The notes beneath the pieces were generated by a model, which made no database searches, had not been told where the DNA came from, and worked only from the letters and a program-made list of their open reading frames with translations. A stretch of 64,000 nt of DNA from CAYVAP01 sp964343195 (GTDB taxonomy: Bacteria > Bacteroidota > Bacteroidia > J057), in NCBI GenBank assembly GCA_964343195.1, contig CAYFIR010000007.1, forward strand, positions 76,189 through 140,188, written 5' to 3'. Below, piece after piece: positions 7,140 through 14,451 of the stretch. The position numbers were made by a program, and so were the translations under genes. Positions within the stretch are counted from its first letter, which is position 1. Each line of letters starts with the position of its first letter.

Positions 7140-9917
7140 ATGGGCACCTACGACTTTCAAAGCGTCGAGAAAAAATGGCAACAGTACTGGAAGGAAAACC
7201 GCAGCTTCGTCGCGGAAAAGCTTTCCGACAAGCCTAAATACTACGTACTGGACATGTTCCCCTACCCTTCTGGGGCGGGGCTACACGTAGGTCACCCACT
7301 GGGATACATCGCGACCGACATCATGGCGCGCTACAAGCGCGCTCAGGGACACAACGTGTTGCACCCCATGGGCTTCGATGCCTTCGGGTTGCCAGCGGAG
7401 CAGTACGCCATCAAAACCGGCATTCACCCCGCTGAGACCACACGCAAGAACATCACCCGCTACAACGAGCAGCTCGAAATGCTGGGCTTCCACTACGACC
7501 CGGAGGCCGAGTTGTCCACCAGCGATCCCGATTACTACAAGTGGACCCAGTGGATTTTCATCCAACTGTTTGAGCACTGGTACGACAAGTCGCAGGAGAA
7601 AGCCCGCCCCATCAGCGAGCTGGAGCAGATCTTCGCCGACAATGGCAACGTCGGGCTGAAGGCGGCGACTTCGAATAAAAAGAAATTCACCGCAGAGGAC
7701 TGGGAAGGCATGCTGGCCAGCGAAAAGGCCGACATGCTGATGAACTACCGCCTGGCTTATGCCGCCTATGCCACCGTCAACTGGTGCGAGGCACTGGGCA
7801 CCGTGTTGGCGAATGAGGAAGTAAAGGACGGTAAGTCCGAGCGCGGCGGCCACCCCGTTGAGCGCCGGGAGATGAAGCAGTGGATGCTGCGCATCACCGC
7901 CTATGCCGACCGCCTGCTGAACAGCCTTGAAGACCTGGAATGGTCCGATGCCATGAAGTCCATGCAAACCCACTGGATCGGTCGTTCAGAAGGGGCCAGC
8001 GTATTTTTTGGGGTGAAAGACAGCGAGGAACAACTCGAAGTCTTCACCACACGGCCTGACACGCTGTTTGGCGTTACCTTCATGGTGGTTGCTCCCGAGC
8101 ACAAGATCGTGAACCAGATCACCACCAAAGAGCAGCGCAAGGAAGTCAGGGAATACGTGAACTGGGCCAAGAACCGCTCCGACGTCGAGCGCATGGCCGA
8201 CACCAGCAAGACCGGTGTCTGGACCGGAGGCTACGCCATCAACCCCGTGAACGGCCAGGAAATCCCCATCTGGATTTCGGATTACGTGGTGATCACCTAC
8301 GGCACCGGGGCCATCATGGCCGTGCCATCCGGCGATCAGCGCGACTGGGAATTCGCCAAAAAATTTGATATCGAGATCATCCCCATCACCGACACGGTGA
8401 ACATCGACGAAGGGGCTGATCCTTCCAAAGAGGCCAAAATGATCAACTCTGGCTTCCTCGACGGCATGACCGGTTACGAGGCCATGACCGCTATGGTCGA
8501 GAAGCTGGAGGAAATGGGTGCTGGCTCTGGCGAAGTTACCTACCGTCAGCGCGACGTGATCTGGTCGCGTCAGCGTTACTGGGGCGAACCAACCCCCATT
8601 TGGTATGACCATCAGGGCATCGCCCACGCCGAGAGCCTGGAGAACCTGCCGCTGACCTTGCCGGAAGTGGACGAATACAAGCCTTCGAAAGATGGCCGCC
8701 CTCCCCTGGCACGTGCGAAGGACTGGGCCAGGCCCGAGAAGGGCAAAACCCGCGACCTGAACACCATGCCGGGTTTGGCCGGGTCTAGCTGGTACTTCAT
8801 GCGCTATACCGACGCGCACAACGACGAGGCTTTCGCCGATCCGGAGCGCCTCAAGTACTGGTTGCCCGTCGATCTGTACGTGGGCGGCACCGAGCACGCC
8901 GTGGGGCACTTGCTCTACAGCCGTTTCTGGACCAAGTTCCTCCACGACATCGGGCACTGCCCGGTGGATGAACCCTTCAAGCGACTGGTGAACCAGGGCA
9001 TGATTCAGGGCACTTCGCAGTTGATGTACCGCCACAAAGAGACCAACGAGTACGTGTCAGCGGATCTGGTCAAAAAGAGCCAGGAAGACAAGTACAGCCA
9101 GATTCACACCGACGTCAACATCGTCAGCAATGGCGTCATGGACGTTGAAGCGTATGTCAACTGGACCAATGAGCAGAACGCGACCTTCCGCCTGAATGAG
9201 GAGGGCGAATTCCAGACTTTCTCCCAGGTGGAGAAGATGTCCAAGTCGCTGTACAACACCGTCGATCCGGCCAAAATGTGCGAAGAACACGGTGCGGACG
9301 TACTGCGCCTGTACGAGATGTTCCTCGGCCCCATCGAGATGGCCAAGCCCTGGAACACCGACGGCATCAGCGGAGTTTCGACCTTCGTCAAGCGCTTCTG
9401 GAACCTCTTTGTCGATGAGGCCAATCAGCCCAAAGTAACCGACGAAGAGCCCACCAAGGAGGAGCTGAAGCTGTTGCACGAAGCCATCAAGCAGGTTCAG
9501 GAGGGCATCGAACGCCTGGCCTTCAACACCTGTGTGCCGGCCTACATGGTGCTCAGCAAGGAGCTGAACCGCCTCAATTGCAGCAAGCGCGCCATTTTGG
9601 AGCCGTTTGTGGCGATCGTAGCGCCCTTTGCCCCGCACATCTGTGAGGAGCTGTGGTCATTGCTCGGCAATGAGGGCACCGTGATGGACGTCCCCTTCCC
9701 GGAGTGGAAGGAAGAATTCCTCAAGGAAGACAGCATCGAGTACCCCGTGCAGGTCAACGGCAAGGTACGCGCCAAGATCAGCGCCCCCGCCGACGCCGAC
9801 AAAAAGGCGGTCGAAGAAATCGCACTCGCCGATCCCAAAGTCCAGGAATTCACCGGTGGCAATCCACCCAAGAAGGTGATCGTGGTGCCGGGCCGGATCG
9901 TGAATGTGGTTGTGTGA
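7140..9917 (+). CDS. leuS: Leucine--tRNA ligase
   Basis: 925 residues. Class I aminoacyl-tRNA synthetase that charges tRNA-Leu in the cytosol. The HIGH signature is HVGH at 49-52 (GAGLHVGHPLGY), and KMSKS is at 699-703. The CP1 editing domain is present (TTRPDTLFGVTFMV; YGTGAIMAVP followed by GDQRDWEF, keeping the key Asp of the editing pocket). The C-terminal tRNA-binding domain ends QVNGKVRAKI. It is longer than the E. coli enzyme, as seen in other Bacteroidota. The frame is open upstream to 7041, but that part is translated AT-rich repeat; the ATG at 7140 (MGTYDFQSVEKKWQ) matches the family N-terminus. A strong terminator follows. Confidence 0.97.
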   Translation: MGTYDFQSVEKKWQQYWKENRSFVAEKLSDKPKYYVLDMFPYPSGAGLHVGHPLGYIATDIMARYKRAQGHNVLHPMGFDAFGLPAEQYAIKTGIHPAETTRKNITRYNEQLEMLGFHYDPEAELSTSDPDYYKWTQWIFIQLFEHWYDKSQEKARPISELEQIFADNGNVGLKAATSNKKKFTAEDWEGMLASEKADMLMNYRLAYAAYATVNWCEALGTVLANEEVKDGKSERGGHPVERREMKQWMLRITAYADRLLNSLEDLEWSDAMKSMQTHWIGRSEGASVFFGVKDSEEQLEVFTTRPDTLFGVTFMVVAPEHKIVNQITTKEQRKEVREYVNWAKNRSDVERMADTSKTGVWTGGYAINPVNGQEIPIWISDYVVITYGTGAIMAVPSGDQRDWEFAKKFDIEIIPITDTVNIDEGADPSKEAKMINSGFLDGMTGYEAMTAMVEKLEEMGAGSGEVTYRQRDVIWSRQRYWGEPTPIWYDHQGIAHAESLENLPLTLPEVDEYKPSKDGRPPLARAKDWARPEKGKTRDLNTMPGLAGSSWYFMRYTDAHNDEAFADPERLKYWLPVDLYVGGTEHAVGHLLYSRFWTKFLHDIGHCPVDEPFKRLVNQGMIQGTSQLMYRHKETNEYVSADLVKKSQEDKYSQIHTDVNIVSNGVMDVEAYVNWTNEQNATFRLNEEGEFQTFSQVEKMSKSLYNTVDPAKMCEEHGADVLRLYEMFLGPIEMAKPWNTDGISGVSTFVKRFWNLFVDEANQPKVTDEEPTKEELKLLHEAIKQVQEGIERLAFNTCVPAYMVLSKELNRLNCSKRAILEPFVAIVAPFAPHICEELWSLLGNEGTVMDVPFPEWKEEFLKEDSIEYPVQVNGKVRAKISAPADADKKAVEEIALADPKVQEFTGGNPPKKVIVVPGRIVNVVV

Positions 9918-9953
9918 TGAATTGAAGAATTCGTGATTCGCAATTCGTAAATG

Positions 9954-9988
9954 AAGACCTCGTGGGTTTTGGCCTGCGAGGTCTTTTT
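9954..9988 (+). terminator. Rho-independent terminator of leuS
   Basis: Stem AAGACCTCG (9954-9962) pairs with CGAGGTCTT (9977-9985) and runs into a T tract ending at 9988. It abuts the 3' end of the convergent HxlR gene. Confidence 0.85.
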
Positions 9989-10376
9989 ACTTCCCGTACC
10001 CTGATCGGGAGGTTTCAATCTCGCGGTAGTGCTCATTTGCCCAATCAACCAGGCCCCTGATGTGAGGAATCAGGGTGATGGCTCGTTCGCTCAACTGATA
10101 CTCCACCCTGGGGGGGACTTCGGGATAGACCTTCCGGTGAACCAGCCCATCAGCTTCCAGGTTTTTCAGCGTGACGGAGAGCATTTTCTGCGAAATGTTC
10201 CCGATGGCTTTATGGATCTGGTTGAACCGGAGCACCTCTACGTCGCTCAGTAGGAGTAGGACCAACATCGACCACTTGTCCCCAAACCTGTCGAGGATGT
10301 TCCTGACAGGGCATCGCTCTGCATCCGAGTATATTTCTGGAATTTTATTCATCGCTAAGTCATTGATAATCAACAT
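9987..10376 (-). CDS. HxlR family winged-helix transcriptional regulator
   Basis: 129 residues (an ATG at 10352 giving 121 residues is an alternative). The HxlR pattern is clear: an N-terminal Cys followed by PVRNILDRFGDKWSMLVL, the recognition region RFNQIHKAIGNISQKMLSVTLKNLEADGLV, and the wing VPPRVEYQLSE. Family members such as YodB and HypR sense quinones or electrophiles through the N-terminal cysteine and repress detoxifying oxidoreductases. Here the regulator is divergent from an NmrA/QorB-like reductase, and the 120-bp intergenic region holds two inverted repeats suited to it. Autoregulation and control of the reductase are inferred from this layout. Confidence 0.92.
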   Translation of the reverse strand: MLIINDLAMNKIPEIYSDAERCPVRNILDRFGDKWSMLVLLLLSDVEVLRFNQIHKAIGNISQKMLSVTLKNLEADGLVHRKVYPEVPPRVEYQLSERAITLIPHIRGLVDWANEHYREIETSRSGYGK

Positions 10377-10377
10377 T

Positions 10378-10414
10378 ACTTACCTCGGTTTCAGTATTAG
10401 AAGCAGAGGTAAGT
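10378..10414. promoter_or_regulatory. Operator-like inverted repeat next to the HxlR gene
   Basis: ACTTACCTC (10378-10386) and GAGGTAAGT (10406-10414) form a perfect 9-bp inverted repeat with a 19-bp spacer, starting two bases from the HxlR start codon. Confidence 0.65.
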
Positions 10415-10428
10415 TCTTTTCTGCAAGC

Positions 10429-10465
10429 TGCTTACCATTTACCTTTGACTAACTAAAAGTAAGCA
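10429..10465. promoter_or_regulatory. Operator-like inverted repeat enclosing the reductase -7 box
   Basis: TGCTTAC (10429-10435) and GTAAGCA (10459-10465) are perfect 7-bp arms. They enclose TACCTTTG (10440-10447), a consensus Bacteroidota -7 box, 49 nt before the NmrA-type gene. Confidence 0.6.
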
Positions 10466-10496
10466 ACTACCCATTACACACCAAAAATACTTAGAC

Positions 10497-11381
10497 ATGA
10501 GTAAGACACTGATAACAGGTGCCACTGGCGGTTTAGGCTCAGCCGTGGTTAAGTTCCTCAGCCAGAATTCTACCTCCGACCTGGCCGTAATGGTCAGAGA
10601 TACCAGCACTGAAAAAGCACAGGCTTTCGCCAAGCAGGGTATCGAAGTCCGCAAAGGCGACTACGATGACGAAGTATCGCTCATCGGGGCTTTTGAGGGC
10701 ATCGACACGCTGTATTTTGTATCGGGAAGTGATATCGGGGCAAGGCTGCAACAGCACCAAAACGTGGTTGAAGCCAGCTCCGAAGCAGGAGTTAACCACA
10801 TCGTCTATACCAGTGCAGGCCGAAAGAATGAAGGGGAAGATTCTCCCCTATATCCCGTCATGCAGGCACTCATCAGCACCGAAAACTGGATCAAGGCCTC
10901 CGGGATGAACTATACCATCCTGCAACACAACCTCTATGCAGGTGTGGTCCCCATGTTTGTCGGAGAAAAAGCTCAGTTGCTCAACAGCAAAACGGTCTAT
11001 TTGCCAACGGGAGAGGGCAAAACGGCTTTTGCCCTGAGAGACGAACTAGCGGAGGCTGGTGCCAACGTGCTCAGCTCTATCGATCAGCACGTGAACAAGA
11101 CCTATGTACTCAACGGCCAGGCAGCGGTTTCCTTTGCAGAGATCGCCTCCATGCTGTCCGACATCCTGGACGAAAAGATCGGCTACCACAGCCCCAGCGT
11201 CCCCGAATTTCAGGAGACAATGAAGTCAATCGGACTGCCAGAAGAGATCATCGGCATGACAGTAGGATTCAGCCTGGGCATTGCCGCAGGAGAATTTGAT
11301 GATGAAGGTAAAGACCTTCAAACGCTGCTGGGAAGAGAGCCTATGAAGCTGGCATCTTTCCTTCAACAGGTTTACGGATAA
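10497..11381 (+). CDS. NmrA/QorB-like NAD(P)-binding reductase (atypical SDR)
   Basis: 294 residues with an N-terminal Rossmann motif GATGGLGSAV, the YTSAG segment in place of a classical SDR YxxxK site, and an NmrA-type C-terminal half (FAEIASMLSDIL...). Close relatives are annotated NAD(P)H:quinone oxidoreductase 2 (QorB) or NmrA-family proteins and reduce quinones or sense NADP state. Cytosolic, no signal peptide. Divergent from the HxlR regulator with a promoter embedded between operator arms, which fits a quinone/electrophile stress response (inference). A strong terminator lies 31 nt after the stop. Confidence 0.9.
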   Translation: MSKTLITGATGGLGSAVVKFLSQNSTSDLAVMVRDTSTEKAQAFAKQGIEVRKGDYDDEVSLIGAFEGIDTLYFVSGSDIGARLQQHQNVVEASSEAGVNHIVYTSAGRKNEGEDSPLYPVMQALISTENWIKASGMNYTILQHNLYAGVVPMFVGEKAQLLNSKTVYLPTGEGKTAFALRDELAEAGANVLSSIDQHVNKTYVLNGQAAVSFAEIASMLSDILDEKIGYHSPSVPEFQETMKSIGLPEEIIGMTVGFSLGIAAGEFDDEGKDLQTLLGREPMKLASFLQQVYG

Positions 11382-11411
11382 AGCAAAACCCAGGTATATG
11401 ACAAATTTTCA

Positions 11412-11451
11412 GCCCACGCAGGTGTTCTCACCTACGTGGGCCGCTTTTTTT
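11412..11451 (+). terminator. Rho-independent terminator after the NmrA-type reductase
   Basis: 13-bp stem GCCCACGCAGGTG (11412-11424) with CACCTACGTGGGC (11429-11441), one mismatch, TTCT loop, then a T tract to 11451. Confidence 0.88.
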
Positions 11452-11461
11452 CGCGTATATT

Positions 11462-12424
11462 ATGGGAAGATTACCCAGCACATTGAACCATCCCCTCCAC
11501 ATAGCACGCAACATCTTGTTGGTTTTAGTGATCCCCCTCCTGGGTCAGGAAGCCCTCGCTCAGGATGCTGATTGGTCAGATGTGAAGACCATGACCATTG
11601 TTCCCTTCCACCTCGATGCGGAGCGAAGGGGAGTTTATAAGTCAGAATCTGTGAGAATGCCACGTAGATCAACCGATGGCATTATTTTCACCATGGCGGA
11701 AAACTGGATTGCCCTTGACTCTGCGCCTGATACCACGGCGGGATTTGTGTATTTCGTTTTTGATCACCGGAAAAGGGAGTATCAAACCGTCATCCGGGTA
11801 TCTCGGGATACATCGCGGGCCTGGCAGATGGTTGCACCTGAGGTAGGTCTTTGGTATAGGAGCCGCAATCGAGCCAACAGAAAAACTTATGTCCAATTTC
11901 TATATCTCTTTCGTGCCAATATCGACCTGCCCGCACCGGGGGCTCCTTATGACGGCCTTGATGAAGACCTATCTTTTGAGGCAAATTTATTCGACCCTGG
12001 GCTCCCGTATGATGCACTTAGGGAGGCTGAGTTGGTCGCGAACTTCCATGCCGATTTTCCCCGTCCTTTTGTCCCGGAAAAGACTTTCGATCAGAGCACA
12101 CAGATGCAAAAAGCTATCCTAATCCGGATTCTAAAGTATTATGAGAAGGAGTTAACGCGCTTCCAGTTTTACCCACAGGTTCTTTCCTTACTGGTTGAGG
12201 AATTGCGAACTGTAACCTGGCAATTTGCTAAAGCGGGGCTGTACTTCGAGGTAGTACCTATCACAGAAATAGCCCGGCCTAAACGCATTCCCATCTGGTA
12301 TGAGAGAACTGACTACCTGACCCTAATCTGTACACCGGGGAACGAGCAGACTCCGGATTTATCGATCTCCTACCTTACCGCGGAGGTATTCAATACATGT
12401 ATGGAAAAGTATTGGGAGGATTGA
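11462..12424 (+). CDS. Secreted protein of unknown function
   Basis: 320 residues, not recognised. A hydrophobic segment at about 14-30 ending in an ALAQD-type site suggests a Sec signal peptide, so the protein is likely periplasmic or exported. The mature part is rich in aromatic and charged residues; the middle (about 150-200) reads as strands with Pro/Gly turns and the region about 205-260 as helices. There are no Cys clusters or metal motifs. The ATG lies 10 bp after the preceding terminator, so it must have its own promoter or depend on read-through. Confidence 0.75.
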   Translation: MGRLPSTLNHPLHIARNILLVLVIPLLGQEALAQDADWSDVKTMTIVPFHLDAERRGVYKSESVRMPRRSTDGIIFTMAENWIALDSAPDTTAGFVYFVFDHRKREYQTVIRVSRDTSRAWQMVAPEVGLWYRSRNRANRKTYVQFLYLFRANIDLPAPGAPYDGLDEDLSFEANLFDPGLPYDALREAELVANFHADFPRPFVPEKTFDQSTQMQKAILIRILKYYEKELTRFQFYPQVLSLLVEELRTVTWQFAKAGLYFEVVPITEIARPKRIPIWYERTDYLTLICTPGNEQTPDLSISYLTAEVFNTCMEKYWED

Positions 12425-12500
12425 CACTTTCGCCCCTGCGGTGGAAGCGGTTTAAGACAAGCTTAACCCGGCCTTAACTTACTCCTCCCATTCATCGCGT

Positions 12501-13583
12501 ATGTTAGCTGGGATTAAAATTTCAGCCTTGCCCAATACCCATATTTCCATCTTTCACGGCTCCGGCCAACCCCTGGAACTTCGGTCCCTTCCCAGACCTG
12601 CCCCCGATGTGGGAGAAATCCTGCTCACGGCGGAATGCATAACGCTGTGTCGCAGCGACCTCAGCACCTTTTCTGGCAAGCGAAAAGAAGCGATCCCCAC
12701 CATACTGGGACATGAGGGAGTTGGACGAATCGAGGCATTCGGAAAACATATCTCTCGGTCAGATCTCAATGGAGTGCCTTTGCAGATCGGAGATCGGGTA
12801 ACCTGGTCCATTTTTGCGGCTGATCCGGCGGGAGAATGGGCGCAGCGGGGGATTCCCCAAAAGCAGCCGGGTTGCTGCAAGTATGGGCACCGACAGCTGA
12901 CTGACACCGATGGGTTTCACGGGGGGCTGGCGCAGCACATCCTCCTCAGGCCCCATACGGGCCTCATCAAACTGGAGGAGGACATTCCGCCGGAAGTTGG
13001 CTCGCTCATCAATTGCGCAGGAGCCACGGCAGCAGCGGCTATCAGGCTGGCTGGATCTATCGCAGGAAAAGTGGTCTGGGTTTCGGGTCTGGGGACGTTG
13101 GGGCTAGTGGCTATTTGCATGGCAAAAGAAGCAGGGGCCAAGCAGGTACTCGGGCTGGATATTTCGTCGACAAGGCGGGAGAAAGCCCTTGAATTTGGGG
13201 CAGAGCAAACGCACGATCCACAGGAGATGGATTCCCTAACGCCCCCCGATCTGGTCATCGAATGCAGCGGTGCCCCCTCCGCTATGGAACAAACCCTCAC
13301 TCGGCTCAACATTGGTGGAACCGCCATCTGGATCGGGGCCGTTCATCCGCAGCGCCCCCTGCATATTGACGCTGAGCAGGTCCTTCGGAGGCTACTGCAT
13401 ATTCATGGCCAACACAACTACAACCTGGAAGATTTTCGTAAGGCAGCGGACTTTATCACACGATTTCATCAAAAATATCCATTTGCCTCTCTGATTCAGG
13501 AGACATTTTCCCTTAAGCAAGTAAACGACGCCTTTGCCTTTGCCCTGGAATCTAATGCATACCGGATAGCCGTGAAGCCCTAA
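12501..13583 (+). CDS. Zinc-type alcohol dehydrogenase, phosphonate-catabolism-associated type
   Basis: 360 residues of the medium-chain dehydrogenase family: GroES-like N-terminal domain with CITLCRSDL and GHEGVGRIE (catalytic-zinc region) and a Rossmann domain with GLGTLGLVAICMAKEAGA. The overall pattern, and an immediate downstream HD-domain gene of the PhnZ type, match the alcohol dehydrogenase linked to phosphonate breakdown operons. The likely role is oxidising a hydroxyalkyl intermediate with NAD; the exact substrate is not shown. The next gene starts 34 nt downstream on the same strand, so the two probably form an operon. Confidence 0.88.
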   Translation: MLAGIKISALPNTHISIFHGSGQPLELRSLPRPAPDVGEILLTAECITLCRSDLSTFSGKRKEAIPTILGHEGVGRIEAFGKHISRSDLNGVPLQIGDRVTWSIFAADPAGEWAQRGIPQKQPGCCKYGHRQLTDTDGFHGGLAQHILLRPHTGLIKLEEDIPPEVGSLINCAGATAAAAIRLAGSIAGKVVWVSGLGTLGLVAICMAKEAGAKQVLGLDISSTRREKALEFGAEQTHDPQEMDSLTPPDLVIECSGAPSAMEQTLTRLNIGGTAIWIGAVHPQRPLHIDAEQVLRRLLHIHGQHNYNLEDFRKAADFITRFHQKYPFASLIQETFSLKQVNDAFAFALESNAYRIAVKP

Positions 13584-13617
13584 TTTCTCGAATAAGATTC
13601 TCTAAAAACTCCCAACT

Positions 13618-14169
13618 ATGCCCCACCCCGCTATCAATTTCATCCTGGACACCTTTCAGCGTCGCGGCAGCGAAAGCTATGCTGACGAACCCGTCACCCA
13701 GTTGCAGCATGCCTTGCAGTGCGCACAACTCGCCAGAGAAAATCAGGCTTCAGACAGCCTGGTGCTTGCTTCTCTGCTACATGACCTGGGCCACATCATG
13801 GCCGACTCGGCCCTGCCTGCTTCACTTGAGGAAGACCTCCACGACGCACACGAAGCCCGCGCTTACGACTGGCTACTCAACCACTTTGGCGCTGCCGTAG
13901 CTGACCCGGTTCACCTGCATGTCGCAGCCAAGCGCTACCTCTGCACCACTGATCCCGAATATGTAAAACTGCTTTCGCCCACGTCCTATAAGAGCTACCT
14001 GGACCAGGGAGGACCTATGTCGGAGGAAGAAATTCAGGCATTCGAGGCAGAACCTCACTTCGAAGCGGCCCTCACCCTCCGCCGATGGGACGATCAGGCT
14101 AAAGCTGCCGATCTTCAGACTCCGGGGCTGGAAAGCTATGTACCGCTTATGGAAGCGTTGATGCAGTAA
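13618..14169 (+). CDS. PhnZ-like HD-domain mixed-valence di-iron oxygenase
   Basis: 183 residues of the phosphonate-associated HD family. The residues that define PhnZ are visible at a near-constant offset: Tyr21 and Glu24 (YADE, the lid), iron ligands His31, His55-Asp56 (LLHDLGH), His78, His101 (HVAAKRYL) and Asp158 (RRWDDQ). PhnZ cleaves the C-P bond of 2-amino-1-hydroxyethylphosphonate to glycine and phosphate using O2. The usual hydroxylase partner PhnY is not in the window, and a TmpB-like substrate is possible. It follows the alcohol dehydrogenase by 34 nt. Confidence 0.9.
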   Translation: MPHPAINFILDTFQRRGSESYADEPVTQLQHALQCAQLARENQASDSLVLASLLHDLGHIMADSALPASLEEDLHDAHEARAYDWLLNHFGAAVADPVHLHVAAKRYLCTTDPEYVKLLSPTSYKSYLDQGGPMSEEEIQAFEAEPHFEAALTLRRWDDQAKAADLQTPGLESYVPLMEALMQ

Positions 14170-14451
14170 GAGGAAGTGTGAAACAGAGTATATGAAGGGG
14201 ATGGAGGAAATAGAGGCAAATCTGGCCCTTTCTCACTCCCCGCCCTTCCTGCTTTTTCGACGTATCCGACCAACCGAGCTACCAAAGTCATTGTCTTGCA
14301 GGTGGGAATAACTAAATTTCGCGAATAATTTACACACAAGAGCAGGTAGCTTTGATGGAATAAGCAAAATGAAATTGCAGAGAATCCCTTTCATTTTGCA
14401 CACATCCATATACCATGGCCTGCCCACCTTAAAGCAAACCACACGATTTAG

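Noticed and set aside
7986..9035. 349-residue antisense ORF within leuS
   Set aside because: Shadow of the GC-rich leuS gene; composition follows the sense codons and no family is recognised.
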